This document shows, piece after piece, positions 1 to 9,321 of a DNA stretch of 64,000 bases. The DNA is from Paenochrobactrum glaciei (lineage in GTDB: Bacteria; Pseudomonadota; Alphaproteobacteria; Rhizobiales; Rhizobiaceae): the NCBI RefSeq assembly GCF_039522165.1, contig NZ_BAAADE010000001.1, forward strand, positions 62,001 to 126,000. Reading direction: 5' to 3'. The notes under the pieces were generated by a model that worked only from the letters and a program-made list of their open reading frames with translations, was not told where the DNA came from and made no database searches. The translations under genes and the position numbers were made by a program. The number at the start of each line of letters is the position of its first letter. Position 1 is the first letter of the stretch.

Positions 1-19
1 AGTACGAGGTAAAAGAGCG

Positions 20-3000
20 ATGGCAACATCTACCAAAGCACAGAAGATCGACATGGAAGTCGAAGCAGCGCTGGAAAAAGCGCTGGATATCGATTTTAAC
101 GACGGTCTCGATCTGGATATGGATCTGGCCGCCATTGATGACGAGATCTCATTGGATGATCTGGAGTTGCAGATTTCGCGCGCGGCAGAAGAATTAGCCA
201 GCGAGCAAAATGCTTCCCTCTTGGCAAGCCGTAAAGAAGAGCCGGTCAGCGCAGCCGACACAAACAGTGTCGCGGCGTCTGATGTTGCTGTTGTTGCAGC
301 ACCACCTGCCCCGCCTTCACCGCCAACTGTCAAAGCCGCCAACTCTGAGCCTAAAAATACCGCTGATGCTGAGCTTGTTACCTCGCAAGCTTCCGCTGTC
401 AGCTCCTCACCTCGCGCCTCCGCACTCAAACCTGCCAATGACGACCTGCGCGGCGATGGCATGTTTACCGCGCGTCGTGCGACTGAGCGCTCTTCAAAGA
501 TTTTCTGGACAACCACTGCTGTCAGCACTTTGTGGGCTGCCGGTGGCGTCATGCTCGCCCGCTCACTCAATGGCGGCTTCCCGTCACTGCAATCAGTTGG
601 TGAATTCCTCGGCACACCTGCAGGCCTCGGCATTGCAACCGGTGTTGCTGTACCTGTTGTGATGTTCTGGGGCTTTGCCCAGCTCATCCGCCGTGCGCAA
701 GAAATGCAATCTGCTGCACGTCGTATGACCGAAGCTGCCCTTCGTCTGGCTGAGCCGGACAATATGGCAGGTGATCGCGTTTCCAATCTTGGCCAGGCGG
801 TTCGCCGTGAAGTGGCTGCGATGAATGAAGGCATTGAACGCACCCTTGCACGCGCTGTTGAACTTGAAACACTGGTTCAGTCAGAGGTGAACGAGTTGGA
901 ACGCGCTTATACGGATAATGAAGTGCGCATCCGCTCCCTCGTTGGCGAGCTTAACAATGAGCGTGAAGCCGTTGTCAGCCATGCAGAACGTGTGCGTTCT
1001 TCTATCAGCGGTGCACATGAACAGCTCAAAGAAGAGCTGACAAGTGCAACAACTATTATTCGTGACAATGTTCTGGCTGCATCCGAACAGCTGAACTCTG
1101 TTCTGACTGATACAGGTGACCGCCTCATCAGCGGCATCCGTGAAGGCGGCAGTGCCATCACCGAAGCCATTGAAACCAAAACCGGCACCATTGCCGCTGG
1201 CATTACCACATCCGGTCAGGCTTTTGCGGAAATCCTTGATTCACGCATCACCGCGATCGATGAACAGTCACGCAGCATTTCAGAAAAACTGACCGAAGCG
1301 CTGGATACACGTACAAGCGGTATTGCTACCCTGCTTGGCGATGCAACCCAGACCATGGTCAGTGAATTTGATACACGTCTGACCAATCTCGACACCACAT
1401 TGACCGAACGCGGTGCCTCGCTTGTCAGCGAATTTGAAAACCGTGCCCATGCACTGGATGCCAGCACTGAAAAACTCAATGCGGCACTGGAAGCCCGTTC
1501 ACGCCAGATCAATGAAAACCTCATTGCCCGTACCCGTGAAATTGCGGACACGTTCTCTGGTGGTCGCGCATCGATCAGCACGATCATTGACGAAACCAAA
1601 TCGAAGATCGGCGACGATCTCAACAGCATCACCCATGGTGTTGGTACATTGCTGAGCGAAAAAGCTGCCGCATTTGCTGGTCAGTTGGCTGAAAGCCGTG
1701 ATGCCTTTACCAATTCACTGAGCAGTGAAGCAGACCGTGTGGCCGCTGCCATTCAGGATCATGCCAATTCGCTGGCGCAGCACAGCGTTAATATTGAGCA
1801 GGTTGTTGCTCAAAACGCGCATATGCTGAGTGATGCCTCGCAGAACCACGCTGCTATTCTTGAGCAGCGCACCAGTGAACTGCGTCAGGCTATGGAACAA
1901 AACCATGCCCTGCTCGGTCAGAATTTTGAAGAGCATATCCATGCTCTTGATCAGCGCATGTCTGCAATCCAGAGCTCGCTGGAAGGCAACCAGAACCTGC
2001 TCGCGCAGACTTTGGATGAACGCACTCAGCTTCTCAATGCAGCCCTCACTGAAAAGCGCGAAAGCTTAAGCAATGCGCTGGACGAACGTGTTGCGTCCAT
2101 TCGCGGCTCGATCCATGAAGGTCAGGCCGAACTGGCACATATGCTTGACGAGCGTAACAATGCCATGGGCTTGATCATGCATGAAAGCAAAGCGGCATGG
2201 AGTGCCGGTTTTGAAGCCCATGCCCGTCAGCTTGACGAACGTGTAGGCATGATGGCACAGGCTCTGAGCACCAACACCTCCGCTTTGGCGCAGATTTTGG
2301 AAAACCACGAGCGCAGCATCGAAGGCGGCTCACAGCGCCTGCACTCTTCGATCAATGAAGCATCTGTTTCACTTACCCAGTCGCTTGATGGTTATCATGA
2401 AGCCATTCATAACCGTGCATCCGGGCTTCAGTCTGCCATTGAAAACAGCAATGCGCTGATCAATTCAGCGTTTGACGGCCAGTCCGGCATCATCACTGAA
2501 CGCACCCAGACTATGGAAAAAGCGCTCGCTATGGGCGTTGACAATGTTCGCCGTTCGCTTGAACAAAGCGCTGGCGTTGTTGCCAACACATTGCGTGAGA
2601 AAATCGTTGAAGCTGCCAGCAGCCTGTCACAGGAAGCAGCTAAAGCCGGTGACACCCTTGATGGCTTTGGCGCACAGTTCAGCGCCCGTCTCATCGACAC
2701 TATGGGCGGCACCGAACAGCGTCTTGATGCACGTGCAACGGAAGTTGCTGCAAGCTTGCATGACATTGAAAACCGTCTGACCGGTGGCCTGTCGGCAATC
2801 GAAGCACGCATTGCTGACACTGCATTCAAAACCACGGATACGCTGGCCAGCCACAGCGATGCATTTGCAACCCGTATCGAAGATAACCTCTCCGGCACAG
2901 AAGCACGTCTCAATGAACGCGCCGATGCAATTGCTACCCGCCTTGGCGACATTGGCTCGCAGATCACTGTGGAGCTTGGTTCCGTTGAAGCCCGCATTGC

Positions 3001-4627
3001 GCAGGTAACCGACACAACAGCTGTCACGCTTGAAGAACGCACCCGTGAACTCAATGCAGTTCTGGCGGCTCGCTCGCTCGAAATCACCAATATTCTGGCA
3101 GACACCGCCGAGCCTCTGGTTCAGCGTCTGGCAGATAGCGGCCGTGGCCTTGCAACACAGCTTGAAGAAGCAACCCATGCTGCAACCGACAGATTGCGCG
3201 CTGAAAATGCGGCACTCGTCAACGCACTGGCCAACCGTACCGCTGATACAATTGCAGCTGTTCAGGAAGCCAAATCCGGTCTCTCTGAAGGTGTCAGCGA
3301 TCTGATTGATCGCCTGTCCGCATCCAACAACCAGTTGGGTCAGCTGATTGATACCGCAACCCGCAATTTGAGCGATGTTGATACCAAGCTGGTTGAGTCG
3401 ACTTCAAACTTTGCCCGCAATACCCATCGTGCAGCAGAAATGTTCCACACTTCCACCAAGCTGATCGACAACAATCTCGGTCACTTGCGTGAATTGTCCG
3501 GCAACACCTTGCAGCAGATTGGCGATATTGCCGGTCGCTTTGAAGCGCATAGCCAAGTTCTGGCTTCCGCATCCGAGATGATCAACTCGGCTCAAAACGG
3601 CCTGAGCAGCACCTTGACTGAACGTCAGGAAGCACTGGATAAACTGGCAAACGGCCTCGTTGCCAAGTCAGAATCCATCCAGCACTTGATGCAGTCCTTT
3701 GAGCAGCTCGTCAGCGGCAGCTTTGAGCGCGCTGAAGGTCAGACCCGTACATCGGCTGAAAACCTGCGTGACAGCGTTGCAAGCCTCGTTGAAGAAGCTG
3801 CACAGAAGTTTGCTTCTGCAACCGACGAAATCCGCCGTACAGCCACTGAAATCCGTTCTGAACTGAATGAAACCCGTGGTGAATTGCAGCGCGGTGTGCT
3901 GGATATGCCTGAACAGGCAAAAGAATCCACCACTGCAATGCGTAAGGCGGTTTCCGAGCAGATCAACGCGCTGAAAGAGCTGGCACAGATCGTCAACAAA
4001 TCCGGCCGTCTGGTGGATGTTGGTGATGAACAGGCAGACCGCAGCCAGGCACGCGCACCACGCCCTGCCATTCCTGCAGCCAGCAATCTGGCCTATCAGG
4101 AAGCAGCACCGGTTGCCCGTAGTGAAGAACGCGTCGTAGCGGCTCCACAGCCAAGCCTCGCTGCCAAACCTGCTCAGCAGGCCGGTGAGAAGCCACGCGG
4201 TTGGGTATCCGACCTTCTGGCTCGTGCATCGCGTGATGACGACAAGCCGGCTGCACAGCCTGCACCAGAACAGCGTTCATCGCAGAATTCAGAATCGCTG
4301 AATTCGCTGTCTATGGATATTGCCCGTGCAATCGATCATGAAGCTGCCGTTGACCTGTGGACACGTTATCGCCGTGGTGAGCGCAATATCTTCTCGCGTC
4401 GTCTCTACACCGCCAAGGGTGAGCAGACATTTAACGAGATCAAGCGCAAATACGAAAGCGAAGCCGAGTTCCGCCGTGCGGTTGACCGCTACATGAATGA
4501 CTTCCAGCGCTTGCTTGAAGATGTAGCACGCAGCGACCGTGACCAGATGGTGACTCAGTCTTATCTGACTTCAGACACCGGCAAGGTCTACACTATGCTT
4601 GCCCATGCAAGTGGCCGTCTGCGCTAA
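20..4627 (+). CDS. Giant membrane-anchored coiled-coil protein, candidate growth pole ring (GPR) homologue
   Basis: The product has 1535 residues. An acidic N-terminus (about 1-65) and an Ala/Pro-rich linker precede two hydrophobic segments at about 161-181 and 199-222. From about 225 to 1290 it is a long amphipathic, Ala/Gln/Glu-rich helical region. Degenerate units of the type LDERT/LEERT followed by LxxAL recur every few dozen residues, like apolipoprotein or methyl-accepting-type coiled coils. A Pro/Ala linker (about 1340-1425) leads to a compact C-terminal domain with IARAIDHEAAVDLWTRYRRG. Such Rhizobiales proteins are often annotated 'kinesin-like', but no motor domain is visible. Size, two membrane segments and apolipoprotein-like repeats match the Agrobacterium GPR protein, which forms a ring at the growing pole; orthology here is inferred. 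GAGG lies about 10 nt before the ATG. A strong terminator follows. Confidence 0.7.
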   Translation: MATSTKAQKIDMEVEAALEKALDIDFNDGLDLDMDLAAIDDEISLDDLELQISRAAEELASEQNASLLASRKEEPVSAADTNSVAASDVAVVAAPPAPPSPPTVKAANSEPKNTADAELVTSQASAVSSSPRASALKPANDDLRGDGMFTARRATERSSKIFWTTTAVSTLWAAGGVMLARSLNGGFPSLQSVGEFLGTPAGLGIATGVAVPVVMFWGFAQLIRRAQEMQSAARRMTEAALRLAEPDNMAGDRVSNLGQAVRREVAAMNEGIERTLARAVELETLVQSEVNELERAYTDNEVRIRSLVGELNNEREAVVSHAERVRSSISGAHEQLKEELTSATTIIRDNVLAASEQLNSVLTDTGDRLISGIREGGSAITEAIETKTGTIAAGITTSGQAFAEILDSRITAIDEQSRSISEKLTEALDTRTSGIATLLGDATQTMVSEFDTRLTNLDTTLTERGASLVSEFENRAHALDASTEKLNAALEARSRQINENLIARTREIADTFSGGRASISTIIDETKSKIGDDLNSITHGVGTLLSEKAAAFAGQLAESRDAFTNSLSSEADRVAAAIQDHANSLAQHSVNIEQVVAQNAHMLSDASQNHAAILEQRTSELRQAMEQNHALLGQNFEEHIHALDQRMSAIQSSLEGNQNLLAQTLDERTQLLNAALTEKRESLSNALDERVASIRGSIHEGQAELAHMLDERNNAMGLIMHESKAAWSAGFEAHARQLDERVGMMAQALSTNTSALAQILENHERSIEGGSQRLHSSINEASVSLTQSLDGYHEAIHNRASGLQSAIENSNALINSAFDGQSGIITERTQTMEKALAMGVDNVRRSLEQSAGVVANTLREKIVEAASSLSQEAAKAGDTLDGFGAQFSARLIDTMGGTEQRLDARATEVAASLHDIENRLTGGLSAIEARIADTAFKTTDTLASHSDAFATRIEDNLSGTEARLNERADAIATRLGDIGSQITVELGSVEARIAQVTDTTAVTLEERTRELNAVLAARSLEITNILADTAEPLVQRLADSGRGLATQLEEATHAATDRLRAENAALVNALANRTADTIAAVQEAKSGLSEGVSDLIDRLSASNNQLGQLIDTATRNLSDVDTKLVESTSNFARNTHRAAEMFHTSTKLIDNNLGHLRELSGNTLQQIGDIAGRFEAHSQVLASASEMINSAQNGLSSTLTERQEALDKLANGLVAKSESIQHLMQSFEQLVSGSFERAEGQTRTSAENLRDSVASLVEEAAQKFASATDEIRRTATEIRSELNETRGELQRGVLDMPEQAKESTTAMRKAVSEQINALKELAQIVNKSGRLVDVGDEQADRSQARAPRPAIPAASNLAYQEAAPVARSEERVVAAPQPSLAAKPAQQAGEKPRGWVSDLLARASRDDDKPAAQPAPEQRSSQNSESLNSLSMDIARAIDHEAAVDLWTRYRRGERNIFSRRLYTAKGEQTFNEIKRKYESEAEFRRAVDRYMNDFQRLLEDVARSDRDQMVTQSYLTSDTGKVYTMLAHASGRLR

Positions 4628-4649
4628 GCATCAGCCGTTAAAAGCAATC

Positions 4650-4681
4650 AAAGGGATCACAGCAATGTGATCCCTTTTTTA
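4650..4681 (+). terminator. Rho-independent terminator after the coiled-coil gene
   Basis: A 12-bp stem (AAAGGGATCACA with TGTGATCCCTTT) closes on a GCAA loop and runs into a T tract. It starts 23 nt past the stop codon. Confidence 0.92.
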
Positions 4682-4949
4682 TTTTCAAGAAACAGCTTTT
4701 ATTACAATCAAATCAACCGTGTATTTTAGCATCCTCATACTTTAATTTAATTGCTAAAAAAGAAATCCGGCTTTAAATTTTAAAAGCGATTGCAATCCGT
4801 TCCGGAATTGCCGATCTAATCTGTATAAATAAAATATGCCCCAGACTTAGCCCTTTCAGCCTTGCTTGGGATTTCAATTTTTGTGTCAGCACTATCGTGC
4901 ACATCATGCTTTCATTGATGGCACCCGGAAAAGTACCGGAAGGTTTCGA

Positions 4950-6455
4950 ATGCTTGAAAAACGTATCCGCAATCAATCATTAATGAGCAAAATTGTTTCG
5001 GCGCATGAAGCAGCCAGCCTGATTAAAGATGGCATGATTATCGGCATGAGCGGTTTTACCCGTGCCGGTGATGCCAAGGCTGTTCCGGTTGCGATGGCAG
5101 AGATTGCCAAAACCGACCCGTTTAAAATCACCCTGATCACCGGCGCTTCGCTTGGTCACGATGTCGATAAAATTTTAACGGAAGCAAAAATTCTGGAACG
5201 TCGTATGCCGTTTCAGGTCGATAGAACATTGCGTGCTGCCATCAATCGCGGCGAGGTGATGTTCATTGACCAGCACCTCTCCGAAACGGTTGAACAGCTC
5301 CGCTCCAACCAAATCGGCCCGATTGATTATGCTGTGGTTGAAGCGCTTGCTATTACAGAAGACGGCGCGATCATCCCGACCACATCCATCGGCAATTCGG
5401 CAAGCTTTGCAATTCTGGCTGAAAAGGTCATTGTTGAAATCAACCTCAACCATCCGCTTGAGCTGGAAGGTTTGCACGATATTTATATCCCGACCAAGCG
5501 TCCATCGCGCGAACCAATCGCCGTCATGGATTGCAATAGCCGTGTTGGTACACCTTATATTCCGATCCCGATTGAAAAGATCGCTGCCATTGTCATTACC
5601 AATGAATATGACAGTGCCTCAACAGTTGAGCCAGCGGATGACGAAACCTCAGCCATTGCCCAGCATTTGATCAAATTTCTGGAAGATGAAGTGCAAAAAG
5701 GAAGGCTCAATATGAGCCTCAATCCTTTACAGGCCGGCATCGGCAGCATTGCCAATGCGGTTCTTAAAGGCTTTGCGGAAAGCCCTTTCCATAACCTTCG
5801 CATGTATAGTGAAGTGTTGCAGGATTCTACCTTTGACCTTCTCGATTCGGGCAAGATGGATTTTGCCTCCGGCTCATCCATTACGCTGAGCCAGCCTTAT
5901 GCCGAGCGCGTTTACACAAATCTCGATCGCTATCGCAACCGCCTGATCCTGCGCCCGCAGGAGATCAGCAACCATCCGGAAGTGATCCGTCGTCTTGGTA
6001 TTATTGGTATTAATACCGCGCTGGAATTCGATATTTACGGCAACGTAAACTCCACCCATGTTGACGGCACCAATATGATGAACGGCATTGGTGGTTCGGG
6101 TGATTTTGCCCGTAACGCCTATATTTCCATTTTCGTCAGCAAGTCGATTGCCAAGAACGGTCAGATTTCATCCATCGTGCCGATGGTTACCCATGTTGAC
6201 CATAATGAGCATGATGTGGACATTCTGGTGACCGAGCAGGGTCTGGCAGATTTGCGCGGCCTCGCCCCGCGTGAGCGTGCGCGCACTATTATTGATCACT
6301 GTGCGCATCCTGATTACCGTCCGCAACTCAATGATTATTATGACCGTGCCTGCGCCCGTGGTGGCCACACACCGCATCTTCTCGAAGAAGCGTTCTCATG
6401 GCATATTAATCGCCAGAAAACCGGCACTATGCGTCTGGACAGCGACAAAGGATAA
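4950..6455 (+). CDS. Acetyl-CoA hydrolase / succinate:acetate CoA-transferase family protein
   Basis: The protein has 501 residues, the usual family length of about 500. Family members transfer CoA between acetyl-CoA and a carboxylate such as succinate, or hydrolyse acetyl-CoA. MYSEVLQD at 285-292 contains E288, aligned with the catalytic glutamate that forms the enzyme-CoA thioester. A Gly-rich loop (QAGIGSIANAV, 261-271) and the C-terminal GGSGDFARNAYIS (381-393) are typical of the family. The ATG at 4950 was chosen because GGAAGG lies 7 nt upstream; the frame stays open 28 codons further upstream without family-like sequence. The MAPEG gene starts 6 nt downstream, so the two are probably cotranscribed. 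Whether it acts as transferase or hydrolase cannot be read from sequence. Confidence 0.9.
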   Translation: MLEKRIRNQSLMSKIVSAHEAASLIKDGMIIGMSGFTRAGDAKAVPVAMAEIAKTDPFKITLITGASLGHDVDKILTEAKILERRMPFQVDRTLRAAINRGEVMFIDQHLSETVEQLRSNQIGPIDYAVVEALAITEDGAIIPTTSIGNSASFAILAEKVIVEINLNHPLELEGLHDIYIPTKRPSREPIAVMDCNSRVGTPYIPIPIEKIAAIVITNEYDSASTVEPADDETSAIAQHLIKFLEDEVQKGRLNMSLNPLQAGIGSIANAVLKGFAESPFHNLRMYSEVLQDSTFDLLDSGKMDFASGSSITLSQPYAERVYTNLDRYRNRLILRPQEISNHPEVIRRLGIIGINTALEFDIYGNVNSTHVDGTNMMNGIGGSGDFARNAYISIFVSKSIAKNGQISSIVPMVTHVDHNEHDVDILVTEQGLADLRGLAPRERARTIIDHCAHPDYRPQLNDYYDRACARGGHTPHLLEEAFSWHINRQKTGTMRLDSDKG

Positions 6456-6461
6456 TAAAGC

Positions 6462-6857
6462 ATGACAACAGAGCTTTATTTACTAACTGCCACCCTCGTA
6501 CTGGCTATTGTCTATGTGCTGGCGCCTGCCAATTTTCGCACCCGCGAAACCGGCATTGATTACAATATGGGGCCACGTGACGAACAAGGCCCGCCGGTGG
6601 GGGTAATCACCTCCCGCCTCCAACGTGCCCAGAAAAACTTCTACGAAACATTGCCGCTTTTTATTGCGGCAGTGCTGATTGCGCATATTGCGGGCAAAAC
6701 CGGCACATTGACACTGACAGGCGCATGGCTGTTTTTATTGGCGCGCATCGCCTATTTGCCGCTTTATGCCATCGGACAAGGGCCTTTTCGTAGCATAAGT
6801 TGGGGTTTATCGATGATTGGGCTATTACTGATACTTGTAGCAATCATCATCCCCTGA
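6462..6857 (+). CDS. MAPEG family membrane protein
   Basis: The 131-residue protein is nearly all hydrophobic, with four predicted membrane helices. It carries the MAPEG-type stretch SRLQRAQKNFYETLPLF at about 50-66, followed by a short polar connection and a second helix pair. MAPEG proteins include microsomal glutathione transferases and leukotriene synthases. Bacterial members of this short class mostly have no assigned substrate, so no reaction is claimed. AAAGGA lies about 9 nt before the ATG and the gene begins 6 nt after the CoA-transferase stop, suggesting one transcript. Confidence 0.88.
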   Translation: MTTELYLLTATLVLAIVYVLAPANFRTRETGIDYNMGPRDEQGPPVGVITSRLQRAQKNFYETLPLFIAAVLIAHIAGKTGTLTLTGAWLFLLARIAYLPLYAIGQGPFRSISWGLSMIGLLLILVAIIIP

Positions 6858-7117
6858 TAAAGAACCCTCACCTTCGGGCAAAGTAAATTTAAGCATATTC
6901 GAAAGAACAAATATGTTCTGCAACGAATTTGCAGCATTTTAAACAGATGAATCGGGTGGCCAAGCTGTGCAAATAAGCAAAACAGCTCTGACTTTTTATT
7001 GTCGGCTATCCAATACTGCATAGCGGCCTTTTATCAAAAAGTCCGTCACGCAGCAGACTGCGCATGCACTGAAATGATTGAACCATCCTGAAACTCAACG
7101 ATCAGAAGTTGTTTAGT

Positions 7118-7891
7118 ATGAAGTACACGCTGTTTAAAACAGCTTTCGCTACATTTGTCGTGACACTGTTATCAGTGCTTGTGACATGGTTGGTGGCCGT
7201 CATCATCGGTAATCCGATCAGCATCACTGCGCTGACATTAAGCGCCGTTTTGCCGATTGCGACGGCATTTCCTTCGCTTTACATTCTGTTTTCAAAGTTT
7301 CAGAAACTCGCAGACCAGCATCAATTATTGGAAGTGGCACATGCCGAATTGCAGGCGCGCGCTAAAATTGACCATATGACCGGCCTACTTAATCGGGAAT
7401 CCTTGTTCGAATCCATCAAAATTGCCCGCTCCCGCATTGAAACCGGTGCATTACTGATGCTTGATGCAGACCACTTCAAAGCCATCAATGATAATTTTGG
7501 CCATGCGACCGGTGACAGAGCGCTGAAACTCATTGCTTTTGCCATTGAAAATGTCACCCGCAAGGGAGATCTGGTTGGCCGTATTGGTGGCGAAGAATTT
7601 TGCGTTTTCCTGCCCAATGCCAGCGGCGATACCGCAAAACGTGTGGCTGAACGTATTCGCTCGGAAGTGGAAACCACACCATTTTACAATATTGATGGTA
7701 CGCAATATCCGCTCACCATCAGCATTGGCGCAACCACTGCACCCAAGAACGAAACCAACTCACAAATCATGAGCCGTGCGGATCGCGGGCTTTATACGGC
7801 CAAGCAACGTGGCCGTAATTGTGTGATTTTTGTCAGCGAAACTAATCCAGAAACACAACTTGTCACTGAGATACACCAAAAAAGCGCTTAA
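7118..7891 (+). CDS. Membrane-bound diguanylate cyclase (GGDEF domain)
   Basis: The protein has 257 residues from the ATG; a TTG three codons upstream is also in frame. Two membrane helices (about 7-30 and 36-58) are followed by a short coiled linker and one GGDEF domain: DHMTGLLNR at 85-93, the metal-binding LDADHFK at 115-121 and GGEEF at 157-161. An RKGD sequence at 148-151, exactly five residues before GGEEF, matches the RxxD inhibitory site for product feedback. The catalytic motif is intact, so synthesis of c-di-GMP from two GTP is expected. No EAL or recognisable sensor domain is present; the membrane region may sense. The ribosome site is weak. The gene converges with the GNAT gene, one base apart. 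Confidence 0.88.
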   Translation: MKYTLFKTAFATFVVTLLSVLVTWLVAVIIGNPISITALTLSAVLPIATAFPSLYILFSKFQKLADQHQLLEVAHAELQARAKIDHMTGLLNRESLFESIKIARSRIETGALLMLDADHFKAINDNFGHATGDRALKLIAFAIENVTRKGDLVGRIGGEEFCVFLPNASGDTAKRVAERIRSEVETTPFYNIDGTQYPLTISIGATTAPKNETNSQIMSRADRGLYTAKQRGRNCVIFVSETNPETQLVTEIHQKSA

Positions 7892-7892
7892 A

Positions 7893-8435
7893 TTATGCCT
7901 CGCCGTTAAACAAAGGCACTTCTTCCTCGCGCCAACCAGTCGCAGAAAAGCCCATGCGCTGATAAAGTTGCAGCGCTTTCGGACTATCCAGTGAACAGGT
8001 CTGTAATTTGATTTTTTGCGGTTCATGCAGCCATGCTGCACTCAATGCTTCATTGAGAAAGAAGCGCGAGAGACCTCGCCCGTGAAAATCGGCAATCAGC
8101 CCAAAATAAACCAGCTCGACATGTTCCGGCAGACCTTTTGTGCTGAGTTCACAAAAACCGGCCGGTGAGCCGTTCACGTAAAGCACATGGATTTCTGTGT
8201 CATCGCTGTGCACATATTCCGCTAGTTTTTCATCGCTTAAACCGGCTCTTGACCACCAATTATAGTCTTTGCCCACTTGCGCATAAAGATAACGGTAGAA
8301 ATGCAATGGTATATCGCTTGCCCGCATCATCGCCAGTCTGACACCGGAGGGAACGGGGAGCGCATAATTCAAACGCTCCGCCAATTCCAGAAAAGTGATA
8401 CGGGTTAGTACAGTCTTTTTATCAGTATCAGGCAT
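7893..8435 (-). CDS. GNAT-family N-acetyltransferase
   Basis: The protein has 180 residues. The acetyl-CoA-binding core is visible as ELVYFGLIADFHGRGLSRFF at 107-126, containing the RGxGx-like loop HGRGLS, and the C-terminal ALQLYQRMGFS-type strand/helix is typical of GNAT enzymes. The acceptor is unknown; GNATs modify small amines, antibiotics or protein N-termini. The start codon lies inside the end of the sseA gene (8-nt overlap), so translation is probably coupled to the sulfurtransferase. A housekeeping role with cysteine metabolism is possible but unproven. Confidence 0.82.
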   Translation of the reverse strand: MPDTDKKTVLTRITFLELAERLNYALPVPSGVRLAMMRASDIPLHFYRYLYAQVGKDYNWWSRAGLSDEKLAEYVHSDDTEIHVLYVNGSPAGFCELSTKGLPEHVELVYFGLIADFHGRGLSRFFLNEALSAAWLHEPQKIKLQTCSLDSPKALQLYQRMGFSATGWREEEVPLFNGEA

Positions 8436-9285
8436 CAGCCTCGCCAGTCGCTACAGGTGTATCATCCCGCCCGCCCCATTCACTCCATGAACCGTCATAA
8501 AGACGCAATTTTTCATGACCAAGTGAGGCAAGCGCAAAAAACAATGCTGCGGCCGTAACGCCGGAGCCGCAACTGGTTATCACAGGTTTACTGAGATCAA
8601 TACCGGCTTTTTCGAAAAGGCGGCGCAACTCATCAAGAGGTTTCAGCTCGCCTTTTTCCGCAATTTCTGTCACCGGCACGTTACGCGCACCCGGCATATG
8701 GCCAGACCGCATACCAGCGCGCGGTTCAGCCTCTTTCGCAGTAAAGCGCCCTTTGCCGCGTGCGTCAGCAATCTGGCTTAATTTCTTGCCGACAACTTCC
8801 AGCATTTCGTCGAAAGTGACCACCGAATCTGCATCAAACTGAGGCTTGAACAGCGAGCCAGCGACTTTGGTTTTCTCAGCTGTCACCGGAAGACCCGCCT
8901 TTTTCCAGCCGTCAAAGCCACCATCAAGCACAAAGACATTCTTTGCGCCCATGATGCGGAACATCCACCAAACACGCGGTGCAGAGAAATACCCAAGCCC
9001 GTCATAAACCACAATTGTATCATGCGGTGTAATGCCGACAGCGCCCATATGATGGGCAAAAAGCTGTGGTGAAGGCAGTGAATGCGGCAAACCGGTTGAA
9101 TGATCGGCGATCTCATCCTGATCGAAAAAGATTGCGCCCGGAATATGCGCTTCCTCAAACTCGGCTTTGCCATTGCGCCCTGTAGCCGGCAAATACCAGG
9201 ATGCATCGACAATTCTGACACCGGGTGTCTTCAGGTTTTCTAATAACCAGTCACGTGATACAACAAAACGGCTCTTCTGCGTCAT
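8428..9285 (-). CDS. sseA: 3-mercaptopyruvate/thiosulfate sulfurtransferase
   Basis: The protein has 285 residues with two rhodanese domains. The N-terminal one (about 6-130) is inactive, with DGLGYFSAPRVWWMFRIMG where the second domain has its active loop. The C-terminal one (about 155-280) carries C239 in CGSGVTAA, the CGSGVT loop that marks mercaptopyruvate sulfurtransferases rather than classic rhodaneses. It moves sulfur from 3-mercaptopyruvate to cyanide or thiols and takes part in cysteine breakdown. GGGAG precedes the ATG. It lies with cysK and an alanyl-tRNA editing gene on the same strand, consistent with a sulfur amino-acid cluster. Confidence 0.93.
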   Translation of the reverse strand: MTQKSRFVVSRDWLLENLKTPGVRIVDASWYLPATGRNGKAEFEEAHIPGAIFFDQDEIADHSTGLPHSLPSPQLFAHHMGAVGITPHDTIVVYDGLGYFSAPRVWWMFRIMGAKNVFVLDGGFDGWKKAGLPVTAEKTKVAGSLFKPQFDADSVVTFDEMLEVVGKKLSQIADARGKGRFTAKEAEPRAGMRSGHMPGARNVPVTEIAEKGELKPLDELRRLFEKAGIDLSKPVITSCGSGVTAAALFFALASLGHEKLRLYDGSWSEWGGRDDTPVATGEADA

Positions 9286-9321
9286 TCTGATCTCCCATGG
9301 TCCACGACCGGTTTTAAAACC

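Noticed and set aside
2428..3105. 225-codon minus-strand frame inside the large coiled-coil gene
   Set aside because: It is an antisense shadow of repetitive Ala/Ser/Arg codons with no family resemblance.
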